The translations under genes and the position numbers were made by a program. From Sphingopyxis sp. UBA6723 (GTDB lineage Bacteria; Pseudomonadota; Alphaproteobacteria; Sphingomonadales; Sphingomonadaceae), in contig NZ_DKIH01000011.1 in the NCBI RefSeq assembly GCF_002454115.1, positions 55,288 to 119,287 on the forward strand: a stretch of 64,000 bases of DNA, written 5' to 3'. Below the pieces are notes generated by a model. It saw nothing but the letters and a program-made list of their open reading frames with translations, ran no database searches and was not told the DNA's origin. The first letter of the stretch is position 1; every line of letters begins with the position of its first letter. Positions 37,601-45,311 of this stretch are shown here, piece after piece.

Positions 37601-40600
37601 GATGGCGATCTGGCAGGACGCATCGAATTGCGCACTGATGAGAATGCATCGAGCAGCATTGCCTTTACGACGCTCTCAGCCAGCGCGCTCGGTGAAGCCG
37701 CGCCGACCGGTGGCAACATCGAAGAAGCCTTGACCGGCATTTTTGTTGCCGTCGATGGCGGCACCATTGGCACGACCGGCGACGCGACGCTGGAGACGGG
37801 AAGCGCAGTGGGCGCCCATGCGCGCAGCAGTGGCAGTTTCAGCGCTGGTGGCAACCTGTTGATAGAGGCGGGCGAACGCTTTGACGTGCGCCATGATGCG
37901 CGAAGCGGTACCGCGGCGACGATAGGCGCTGCCGGTGACTTTACCATCACTGCACCACAGGGAATTTTCGGTACCCCAGGCAGCCTGCTGGGCGCCGGTG
38001 GCGATTTGACGCTGTCGGTCACGGCGGGACCGATCCAGGTCGATGCGCTCGATTCGGGCAATGACATCGTCATCACCGCCGCGGGCGCCGTTTCGGTTGA
38101 ACATGCCGAAGCGGTCAATGATTTCACCGCCAGTGGCGCCAGTTTCCGCACCGGGCTGAATTCGATCATCACCGGCGGCGATATCCTCATCACCTCGCCC
38201 GGCGCGGTCGATCTGGGCAATTCAACCGCGGGCGGCTTCGTTCAGGTCAATGGCCAGTCGATCCTGTTCAACAACATCGATGCCGGGTCGTCGGTCTTCC
38301 TGACCGCGACCGGCAACACCCCCGGCGCCGAAGGGATCAGCGGCGGATCGATCGATGCAGGCGGCAGCATCAACCTCAACGCAACCCGCATCGCCATCAA
38401 CGGCGAGATTGCGGGCGGCGGAGCCCTGTTTGCCAACGGCAGCGCCGGACCGGTAGCCATCGCGCTGGCAGATATGGGCGATTTCATATCGGTTTCAGCC
38501 ACCGGTGACATCACCGGCACCTATAATGCCGTGGGCAGTATCCAGCTCACCTCGGGCGCCAATATCAGCGCATCGGCGAACGCAACGGGCTTTGAAAGTT
38601 CGAGCAGCGGCACTCCGATCGCCGCCAGCGTGTTCATCGATGCGGGTGGCGACGTCGTCCTGACCAACAACAGCGCCACCGGCATGTTCGGGGTGCGCGC
38701 GGGCGGTACGGCGTCGGTCAATGGCGTCAATGCCGGCGAAGATGCGCTGGTTTTGGCGGGCACCACCGCGGCGCTCACCAACATTACGGCGGGCGACGAC
38801 CTGACGGTCACGGCACCGGGAGGAATCGTAGCCAACGGTCTTGCGACGACCGGCACCGGCCCCGACAATCGAGCGCTGATCTATGGCCCGTTCAGCCCGT
38901 CCGGCCCCAGTTTCTTCCAGATCACGTCTTCGCCGCCCAACCAATCGAATATCGTACTGACCGCATCGACAGGGACGATCACCGGCGGCGGCATCAACGC
39001 GTTCGACAATCTGACGCTGACCGCTTCGGGCGCCGTGGCTACGACCGGCACGCTGGCATCGGGCCTTGCGACACGGATCGAAGGTAGCAGTATCAGCTTT
39101 GCCGCGATCGACGCCGGCAACACCGTCGACCTGTTGGCCGCGAACGCCATATCCGGCGTCGGCATTGCGGCAGGCGGCGACATCAATCTGATTGGCGACA
39201 GCGTAGGGCTCACCGGTGCTGTGACCGGCGACGCATCCTTCTTTGCCTTTGGTCTGGGCGGCGCCGTTGCGGTCAATCAGGCCGACGTGGCTGGAACGAT
39301 CTCGATCTTTGCCGATGGAAATTTGACCGGCAGCTATGTGGCGGGCGGCGACGTCCGGCTGAATTCCAACGCCAATATCGACGTCTCGGCGACCGCGAAC
39401 GGAGGCTATATCGATGCTAACGGCGTGACCACCCGGGGCAACCTGTTTGCGGAGGCCGCGGGGAACGTCGTGCTGGCGAACAGCGCGGCGGCGCGCATGT
39501 TCGGCGTCAGCGCCGGTGGGTCGGCGACGATCGCGGGCGGCAATGCGGGCGAGGATATGCTGGTCCTGGCCGGCACGACCGCATCGCTCAGCGGCATAAC
39601 GGCCGGCGACGATGTTGACGTCAGCGCAGGTGGCGATCTCACCGCCAACGGCGTGAACGCCACGGGCGCCGGGGCCGATACTGCGTTTCTGAGCTTTGTG
39701 CCGGGCAGCGGCTTTACGATCAATTCAGGCGAGGGGATCTCGGCGACCGACGGATCCGACGTCAGGCTGACGGCGGGTGGTTCGATCGGTGCGTCGGCCC
39801 TGTCGGCGGGCGATGACATTTTTGCCGCAACAACGGGCGCGATCGCGATCAACGGCGCGACCACATTTGGCCTCGGCGCCACGGGGGGCAGCAGCAACAT
39901 CCGGACGCAGGGCGGCGACACCACCCTTGCAGCGCTGAATGCCTTCACCGATGTCCTGGTCACATCGACCGGCACGATGAACGCCACCGGCCCAATCGCC
40001 GCCGGGCGTGATGTTACGATCACCGCGTCAAGCGCGAATCTCGAATCGCTGGCCACCCCTGGCGGTACGATCATCGAAACGGTGAGCGCCGGAAACAACC
40101 TGTCGATTACGACGTCGGGCGACATTGTGGGCGGCCGCGTCCGCGCGGGGGGCGATCTGACGCTCACCGGCGACAGCATCGACATCACCCGCGCTCAGAC
40201 GACCGGCACGGGTCAGCTAACGCTGACCGGCGCAAGCGGCGTCAATTCCACCAACATTCAGGCGGGCGGCGCGACATTGCTTAATGCAAGCAACGGCGCT
40301 GTAACGTCCGACGGCCTGATCTCGACCGGCCCGGTGACCGCGACCGGCAACAGCATCAACCTGCGCACCGGGGGCAACATCGTCTTTGCCGTCCTCGATG
40401 CCGATGCTGGCGACGCGGTGGTAACCAACGGGTCGGGAACGCTGACGATCACGTCGAGCGTCGTCGCGGGTCGGACCACCCTGACCTCTGAAAACGGCAA
40501 TGACATCGTCATTTCAGCGTTGGCCGCCGATGCCACCGACATCACGTCGGAAGGCGACATCGTGATCAACGGTGTGCTGACAGCGCGCAATATCGCGCTG

Positions 40601-41716
40601 CGCTCGAACGACATCATCATCGCCAGCGGCGCACGCGTCGGCACGGCAGGCAGTACCGAGGGGCTGTCGATCGAGAATAACGACGTGTTCAGCCAGACAT
40701 TCGTCGGCGGCACCGGCACCCGCAATGGTTTCCACCTCGATGCCAGCGAACTCACGCGGCTGTTCGGCACCGACATCGAAGTCTTTGCGCCCGAAGTCGA
40801 AGCCGCCAACAGTGCATCGGTCGGCAGCAGCGCGCCGCCCGACATCATCGTCGATAGCTTCACGATCGCCGGGGGCGCCGCTGGATCGAACCTGGGCGCC
40901 AATGGCGCGCTGACCATCCGCACCCCCGGCAAGATGCGGGTGATCGGCAATGTCCAGCTGACCGGCCTGTCCGACACCAATGCGCTCAACCTGTTCGCAG
41001 ACGACGCGCTGGAAGTCATATTGGGTCAGGGGACAGTGCGGCTGGTCAACGGCAGCAACGCCGCCGGACAGCTCAACATGGTGTCCGACGACATCATCGT
41101 CGCCACGCCCGCCGCGATCGGCGACGTCGGCGCCGCGACAACAACCGATGCGATCGAAGCGCGCCTCGCACAGAATGACGGTGTGCTCCTGGACGAAGGG
41201 TCGCTGTTCGCGCGCGGCATCCGCGCCGAAGTCATTGGCGGCTTTTATGTCCAGAACAGCGGCACCGGCACCGAATTCGCCAATCGCCGCGGGCTGACTT
41301 TTGGCGGGGGCGGGCTTGACGTCCTGACCGAAGGCACATCGCGGATTGTCATCAACGGCGTTCAGATCAGCACGGATGGCCAGGTCACCGGGCTCGACAC
41401 GGTGCCATTGCTCACCATCGGCGGATCGGCGCCGACGGCGGGCAGCTTTGATCCGCGCTCGACCTTCAACGGATGCCTGATCGGCAATGTCGCCAGCTGC
41501 TCGGCGGTGACGTTCGATTTCGAAAACAGCTTCCCGGTACAGGATGTGATCGAAGAAGCCGCAGATGCCGAGGATGAGGATGGCAATGGTCAGAGCCTGC
41601 CAGTGCCGCTGATCACCATGCGCGACCTTGATCCGCTCAGCGGCGAACCGTTGCTCGACGATCCGGTAACCGGCGCGGGCAACGACGATCTGTGGACGCC
41701 GACCGAGCAGCCGTAA
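34646..41716 (+). CDS. Filamentous haemagglutinin-like exoprotein (TpsA)
   Basis: Very large secreted beta-helical protein, 2356 residues, with signal peptide (cleavage after PALAQ) and an N-terminal TPS domain (about 48-300; NAGGI replaces the usual NPNGI). Residues about 480-960 are glycine-rich (GGNGG types), followed by repeats of the form AGGDxxLTA, including a duplication of about 200 residues at a 277-residue spacing (38258-38878 and 39089-39689). The C terminus is short and acidic (EEAADAEDEDGNGQ). No toxin domain was recognised. An ATG at 34673 with AAGGA upstream is a good alternative start. Confidence 0.92.
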   Translation: MTMTSRTIDMRSTANPAPIHNGKRRLLESCAIVAGLAALAYGGPALAQVAGTGQGVTGPGLSNPTISAPGPGPTTVNTTGDQTIINWTPSNAPVGGVIDFLPTGNSLNFTGTGQYIVLNRFVSGTGVPIADQIAINGTVNSVDFATSGGRGGNIWFYNAGGILIGATGVINVGSLVLTANDVLTTGGLLGPSGEIRFRGAAGGTSNVTVAAGAAINANNPFNPGDSYVALVAPRIVQAGAVRVDGAAAYVAAEQADIRINNGLFDINVLVGAEGGNVITHSGTTTGPAHQQGDIDQSRIYMVAIPKNDAVTMLVSGQVGYEDAVTAQTDPDGAVVLSAGYNVVNGQIDGSPVGNAAANITVNDTIFLSDTTARASGTFLGQPLSTIPTGLPIAFIPPQLGRIAVQGNALFIGDAGATINVNAGRAVSATGDMIVRSGGNAAGPGAAAVNVTGGAFGVLGDLVIEAGGVVDGVTGDSDGGDARLTISGGAAQVGGLVTIAANATGGDISTQGSTGGSGRAGSASLVLTGGAFTASDITVSADGIGGDGLGSGGLGIGGTATIDLLGGTIDVADLIASASGTGGQGLAGNDGEPTNIIPGGVGGVGAGGQAAINIDGATVQASLVAAYASGQGGEGGGFNNIFSFSGVPGTPGDGGTGNGGSAAVNVASGTLDTGSLIVDAAGIGGQGGSSFFSSSSGSSTGVGVGGTGGTGQGGVATLALATDIDAGSVQVAARGQGGAGGLHNVGGNGGDAGGGLAQMIVSGFNAGLFFMNLDASATGGNGAAGRDGNGGNGGSAVGGTASAVAEGTDGRFEARGIVFATAGRGGNGGAGGLAPFASITAAPDGGDGGNGTGGVVELFATDGGVISLTPGSSGPQTLGSNGFGGIGGQGADHFGAGRQSGDGGDAGAGSGGVVRLIADGGTITTTQAVTITAQGVTGSSGGGGTGFGGATNGVAGASAIASTGGRAVLESASGGLIALGNTIIDADGDLAGRIELRTDENASSSIAFTTLSASALGEAAPTGGNIEEALTGIFVAVDGGTIGTTGDATLETGSAVGAHARSSGSFSAGGNLLIEAGERFDVRHDARSGTAATIGAAGDFTITAPQGIFGTPGSLLGAGGDLTLSVTAGPIQVDALDSGNDIVITAAGAVSVEHAEAVNDFTASGASFRTGLNSIITGGDILITSPGAVDLGNSTAGGFVQVNGQSILFNNIDAGSSVFLTATGNTPGAEGISGGSIDAGGSINLNATRIAINGEIAGGGALFANGSAGPVAIALADMGDFISVSATGDITGTYNAVGSIQLTSGANISASANATGFESSSSGTPIAASVFIDAGGDVVLTNNSATGMFGVRAGGTASVNGVNAGEDALVLAGTTAALTNITAGDDLTVTAPGGIVANGLATTGTGPDNRALIYGPFSPSGPSFFQITSSPPNQSNIVLTASTGTITGGGINAFDNLTLTASGAVATTGTLASGLATRIEGSSISFAAIDAGNTVDLLAANAISGVGIAAGGDINLIGDSVGLTGAVTGDASFFAFGLGGAVAVNQADVAGTISIFADGNLTGSYVAGGDVRLNSNANIDVSATANGGYIDANGVTTRGNLFAEAAGNVVLANSAAARMFGVSAGGSATIAGGNAGEDMLVLAGTTASLSGITAGDDVDVSAGGDLTANGVNATGAGADTAFLSFVPGSGFTINSGEGISATDGSDVRLTAGGSIGASALSAGDDIFAATTGAIAINGATTFGLGATGGSSNIRTQGGDTTLAALNAFTDVLVTSTGTMNATGPIAAGRDVTITASSANLESLATPGGTIIETVSAGNNLSITTSGDIVGGRVRAGGDLTLTGDSIDITRAQTTGTGQLTLTGASGVNSTNIQAGGATLLNASNGAVTSDGLISTGPVTATGNSINLRTGGNIVFAVLDADAGDAVVTNGSGTLTITSSVVAGRTTLTSENGNDIVISALAADATDITSEGDIVINGVLTARNIALRSNDIIIASGARVGTAGSTEGLSIENNDVFSQTFVGGTGTRNGFHLDASELTRLFGTDIEVFAPEVEAANSASVGSSAPPDIIVDSFTIAGGAAGSNLGANGALTIRTPGKMRVIGNVQLTGLSDTNALNLFADDALEVILGQGTVRLVNGSNAAGQLNMVSDDIIVATPAAIGDVGAATTTDAIEARLAQNDGVLLDEGSLFARGIRAEVIGGFYVQNSGTGTEFANRRGLTFGGGGLDVLTEGTSRIVINGVQISTDGQVTGLDTVPLLTIGGSAPTAGSFDPRSTFNGCLIGNVASCSAVTFDFENSFPVQDVIEEAADAEDEDGNGQSLPVPLITMRDLDPLSGEPLLDDPVTGAGNDDLWTPTEQP
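38258..39689 (+). repeat. Internal duplication within the TpsA gene
   Basis: Two segments, 38258-38878 and 39089-39689, encode related sequences of about 200 residues; both contain MFGV-AGG, NAGED-LVLAGTTA and ITAGDD in the same order. The start-to-start distance is 831 bases, so the frame is kept. Confidence 0.8.
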
Positions 41717-41762
41717 GGCTTTCGGTTGACGGAGCCGCTCGGGGCGGGGCATGGGCGGCGGT

Positions 41763-43262
41763 ATGACCGACGTCCCTGCCCCGCAGCCGCTGATGCTGTT
41801 CAACAGCCTGACGCGCCAGCTGGAAGAATTCCAGCCTGTCCACCCCGGTGAAGCGCGCGTCTATAGCTGCGGCCCGACGGTCTATAATTATCCGCACATC
41901 GGCAATATGCGCGCCTATGTCTTTGCCGACACATTGGGCCGGACGCTGTCGTTCAAGGGTTACAAGCTTACCCACGTCATCAACATCACCGACGTCGGTC
42001 ATCTGACCGACGACGCCGATGCGGGTGAGGACAAGATGGAGAAGATGGCTGCGGAGAAGGCGCAGTCGATCTGGGACATCGCGCGCCACTATACCGAGGC
42101 CTATTGGGCCGACGTGAAGGCACTCAACATCCGCCAGCCCGCCCACTGGTCGATCGCCACCGATTACGTCCCGCAGATGATCGAGTTTGCGAAGGCGATT
42201 GCCGACAAGCATTGCTACGAGCTGGAGGGCGGCCTCTATTTCGACACCTCGACGGTCAGCGACTACGGCGCGCTGGCACGCGCAAAAACCGATGAAGGTG
42301 AGGGCCGCATCGACGAAGTCGAGGGCAAGCGCCACGCCGCCGATTTTGCGATCTGGCGCAGGACGCCCGCGGGCGAGACGCGCCAGATGGAATGGGATTC
42401 GCCCTGGGGCCGCGGCGCCCCCGGCTGGCATCTGGAATGTTCGGTGATGTCCGAAGCCTTGCTCGGCTTTCCGTTCGACATCCACACCGGCGGCATCGAC
42501 CATCGCGAAATCCACCACCCGAACGAGATCGCGCAGAACCAGGCGCACAGTTGCAGCGACGCCAGCGGCGCGCGCATCTGGATGCACAATAATTTCCTGA
42601 TCGAACGCAGCGGCAAGATGAGCAAGAGCGCGGGCGAATTCCTGCGCCTGCAACTGTTGATCGACAAAGGCTACCACCCCCTCGCCTATCGCCTGATGTG
42701 CCTGCAGGCGCATTATCGCAGCGAGCTGGAGTTTTCGTGGGAGGGGCTGGGCGCGGCGCTGACGCGGTTGAAGCGGATGTATAAAGCCGTCGCTGTTCGA
42801 ATGTGGGAGGAATTCCAGCAAAAAGGCGATCCAATCGACGCGCCCTCACAATACGAACCCATTGCTCGTGACAAATGGCACGAAAGGGAAGTATTAGGTT
42901 ATCTTCAGGATTTCGACGAAGCAGTGTCGGATGACCTGAACACGCCTAAAGCCCTCGTGGTAATCGAAGCGATCCTAGGCGATCCGACGATAAGCGATAG
43001 GCTCCGCTGGCATCTTATCGCAACGATAGATCAAGTGCTTGGTCTTGACCTGCTTCAGCGTAAGCGCACCGACCTCCGCATCCGCCCCAAAGCCGCCACC
43101 ATTACCGAAGAAGAAATCGAAGCCGCCCTCACCCGCCGCAAGGAAGCCCGCGCGGCCAAGGACTTCGCGACCTCAGACAAACTCCGCGACGAACTCACCG
43201 CCGCGGGGGTCGAGGTGATGGACGGTGACCCGCTCGGCTGGGACTGGCGGCTGGAGGCGTAA
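41763..43262 (+). CDS. cysS: Cysteinyl-tRNA synthetase
   Basis: Charges tRNA-Cys. The HIGH-type motif is HIGN in YNYPHIGNMRAY, KMSKS is in SGKMSKSAGEF, and zinc ligands include CGPTVYNYPHIG and GWHLECSVMS. The DALR-like C-terminal region follows; 499 residues, slightly long. ATG 41763 (MTDVPAP) preferred over 41751. The segment about 42785-43070 has visibly lower GC and uses codons such as TTA, CTA, ATA and AGG that neighbours avoid, although the frame is intact, suggesting an imported or recombined 3' part. Confidence 0.95.
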   Translation: MTDVPAPQPLMLFNSLTRQLEEFQPVHPGEARVYSCGPTVYNYPHIGNMRAYVFADTLGRTLSFKGYKLTHVINITDVGHLTDDADAGEDKMEKMAAEKAQSIWDIARHYTEAYWADVKALNIRQPAHWSIATDYVPQMIEFAKAIADKHCYELEGGLYFDTSTVSDYGALARAKTDEGEGRIDEVEGKRHAADFAIWRRTPAGETRQMEWDSPWGRGAPGWHLECSVMSEALLGFPFDIHTGGIDHREIHHPNEIAQNQAHSCSDASGARIWMHNNFLIERSGKMSKSAGEFLRLQLLIDKGYHPLAYRLMCLQAHYRSELEFSWEGLGAALTRLKRMYKAVAVRMWEEFQQKGDPIDAPSQYEPIARDKWHEREVLGYLQDFDEAVSDDLNTPKALVVIEAILGDPTISDRLRWHLIATIDQVLGLDLLQRKRTDLRIRPKAATITEEEIEAALTRRKEARAAKDFATSDKLRDELTAAGVEVMDGDPLGWDWRLEA

Positions 43263-43276
43263 ACGAACCTGATAAT

Positions 43277-43357
43277 CCGTTCGTGTCGAGCGAAGTCGAG
43301 ACACCCGGAAGGAATGCACTAGACGATCGGCATCTCGACTTCGCTCGATGCGAACGG
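43277..43357. repeat. Intergenic inverted repeat, family C
   Basis: CCGTTCGTGTCGAGCGAAGT pairs with ACTTCGCTCGATGCGAACGG. It fills the gap between cysS and the dehydrogenase and creates a false upstream extension of the latter's frame. Confidence 0.8.
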
Positions 43358-43375
43358 GAATGGGAGAACAATGCA

Positions 43376-44320
43376 ATGACCAAAACCATCACCATCCTGT
43401 CGGGACTCATCCGCCCGCTCGTCGAAAACCGCCTGCCCGACTGGGTCGAACCGCGCTTTTTTCAGTCGAAGGACGAAGCGCTCGCGCTCGCGCCCGACGC
43501 CGAAATCGGCTGGTTCGACATGTATGACAAGAAAGACATGGCCGCGGTGATCACCGCCGCGACCCGCCTCAAATGGCTGAACTCGATCTACGCCGGGGTC
43601 GACGGCATGCCGCTCGATCTGCTCGCCCATCGCGGTACGGTGGTCACCAACGGCGCGGGAATCAACGCGATCACCATCGCCGAATATGTCGTGATGGGGA
43701 TGCTGACCGTCGCCAAGGGCTACCGCGACGTCGTCCGCGCGCAGGAGCGCCGCGAATGGTTGATGGACTCGCCGGGCAAGGTCGAACTGTTCGGGTCGAA
43801 AGCGCTGCTGCTCGGCTATGGCGCGATCGGTAAGCTGATTGAGGAGCGGCTGAAGGCATTTGCGGTCGACGTGACCGTGGTGCGTCGCTCCCCCGGACCC
43901 AACACGCTGACCCCCGACCAATGGCGCGCGCAGCTGAGCGATTTCGACTGGGTGATCCTCGCGGTTCCCGCGACCCCCGAGACCGACGGCATGATCGGCG
44001 CCAGCGAACTCGCCGCGATGAAGCCGACCGCGACGCTAATCAACATCGCGCGCGGCAGCGTCGTCGATCAGGACGCGCTGGTCGCCGCGCTGAACGAACA
44101 GCAGATCGCGTCGGCCTTCCTCGACGTCACCACCCCCGAACCGCTGCCCGCCGACGATCCGCTATGGAGTCTCGACAACGCCCACATCACCATGCACCTG
44201 TCGGGCCGCGCGCAGGACAAGATGTTCGTCCGCTCGGCGGAGCGGTTTCTGGAAAATCTGGGCCGCTGGAATAGGGGCGAGGCGGTGGAGCCGCGGGTGG
44301 ATTTGACGCTGGGGTACTAA
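43376..44320 (+). CDS. D-2-hydroxyacid dehydrogenase family protein
   Basis: NAD(P)-dependent reduction of a 2-oxo acid. Nucleotide motif GYGAIG with downstream VVRRS, catalytic arginine in NIARGSVVDQ, glutamate in TTPEPLP, and histidine in NAHITMHLSG. 314 residues. ATG 43376 has GGGAG about nine bases upstream; the longer frame is made of repeat sequence. Substrate not identifiable. Confidence 0.9.
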   Translation: MTKTITILSGLIRPLVENRLPDWVEPRFFQSKDEALALAPDAEIGWFDMYDKKDMAAVITAATRLKWLNSIYAGVDGMPLDLLAHRGTVVTNGAGINAITIAEYVVMGMLTVAKGYRDVVRAQERREWLMDSPGKVELFGSKALLLGYGAIGKLIEERLKAFAVDVTVVRRSPGPNTLTPDQWRAQLSDFDWVILAVPATPETDGMIGASELAAMKPTATLINIARGSVVDQDALVAALNEQQIASAFLDVTTPEPLPADDPLWSLDNAHITMHLSGRAQDKMFVRSAERFLENLGRWNRGEAVEPRVDLTLGY

Positions 44321-44326
44321 ATATCT

Positions 44327-44416
44327 CGTCGCCCCCGCGAAGGCGGGGGCCGCTGTCGGTTTACGCAGCGAGGCAGGGAAAAGCCGACGGCGGCCCCCGC
44401 CTTCGCGGGGGCGACG
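44327..44416. repeat. Intergenic inverted repeat, family D (GTCGCCCCCGCGAAGGCG)
   Basis: Arms CGTCGCCCCCGCGAAGGCGG and CCGCCTTCGCGGGGGCGACG. Lies between convergent genes, so it may act as a terminator on both strands. Confidence 0.8.
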
Positions 44417-44420
44417 GTCA

Positions 44421-45269
44421 TTAGCCCGGCCGTTCCGCTTTCAACTCGCGCACCAGCGGCTGCAGATGCGCGTCATATTTCGCCAGCATTGTATGCGCCC
44501 CGGCGAAGTCGTAAAAGCTCACCAGCTCGCGGCCATTCCAGCGGTGCAGCGCATAGGCCGGGTCTTCGGCCACAATCATCGGGCGGTCGTCGGGACGGTT
44601 CTCATCGATCGGACGGAGGTCGAGTGAGACTTGCGGCGCGGTCGACGAGCAGATCGCCACCGTGCGCCCTTCCCACGCCACGGTCACGCTGCGATGCAAA
44701 TGACCGCAGATCAGCCCGCGCACCTGGCTGTGCTTGCGCACCACCTCGGTAAAGGTCGCGACCCACGGCTCATCGGGATGGGTGTTCATCCACTCGATGC
44801 CGCTTTCGATCGGCGGGTGGTGCATCACGATATAGGTCGGCTTGGCCGGATCCTTCGCCAGTTCGGCGTCGAGCCACGCCGCGCGCACATCGCAAAAAGC
44901 GCCGCCATGGCGCCCTTCCTCCAGCGTATCGATGGTCACCAGCCTGAGCTCGGGCAGCTCGATCGCATATTGGACAAAGCCATTGCCGTCGTCGAGCCCG
45001 GGAAAGCGCGCATGAAAATTGTCGCGCAGATCATGATTGCCGACGCTGACCCACACCGGAAAGGGGCAGCGTGAAAAGGCGTTGGCGAGGCGGCGATAGC
45101 TGTCCTCGTCGCCGCGGTCGGTAACGTCGCCGGTTGCGAGCAACAGGTCGGGACGGTTCGGCCCGTCGATCAGCACGTCGAGCACCTCGTCGAGGCGTTT
45201 GCGGTTATATTCGGCCGGATTGTCCGGATCGAACCCCAAATGGATATCGGTGATCTGCGCGATCAGCAC
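44421..45269 (-). CDS. Metallophosphoesterase, CpdA-like cAMP phosphodiesterase
   Basis: Binuclear metallophosphoesterase resembling 3',5'-cAMP phosphodiesterase CpdA. All motif blocks are present: DIHLG (Asp8, His10), GDVTDRG, GNHD, HHPP and GHLHR. 282 residues, cytosolic. The start is GTG 45269 (no in-frame ATG). It lies 42 bases after the decaheme gene on the same strand and is probably the last gene of that operon, which would put a cAMP-degrading enzyme beside a cNMP-binding oxidoreductase. Activity on cAMP is inferred. Confidence 0.87.
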   Translation of the reverse strand: MLIAQITDIHLGFDPDNPAEYNRKRLDEVLDVLIDGPNRPDLLLATGDVTDRGDEDSYRRLANAFSRCPFPVWVSVGNHDLRDNFHARFPGLDDGNGFVQYAIELPELRLVTIDTLEEGRHGGAFCDVRAAWLDAELAKDPAKPTYIVMHHPPIESGIEWMNTHPDEPWVATFTEVVRKHSQVRGLICGHLHRSVTVAWEGRTVAICSSTAPQVSLDLRPIDENRPDDRPMIVAEDPAYALHRWNGRELVSFYDFAGAHTMLAKYDAHLQPLVRELKAERPG

Positions 45270-45311
45270 ATCCGTCCCCTGCTGCGCCGGTTAGCGACCC
45301 CGGTCCCGACC

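Noticed and set aside
36847..38220. Proline/alanine-rich minus-strand frame opposite the TpsA glycine-rich part
   Set aside because: It is the complement of GGC-rich codons, not a gene.
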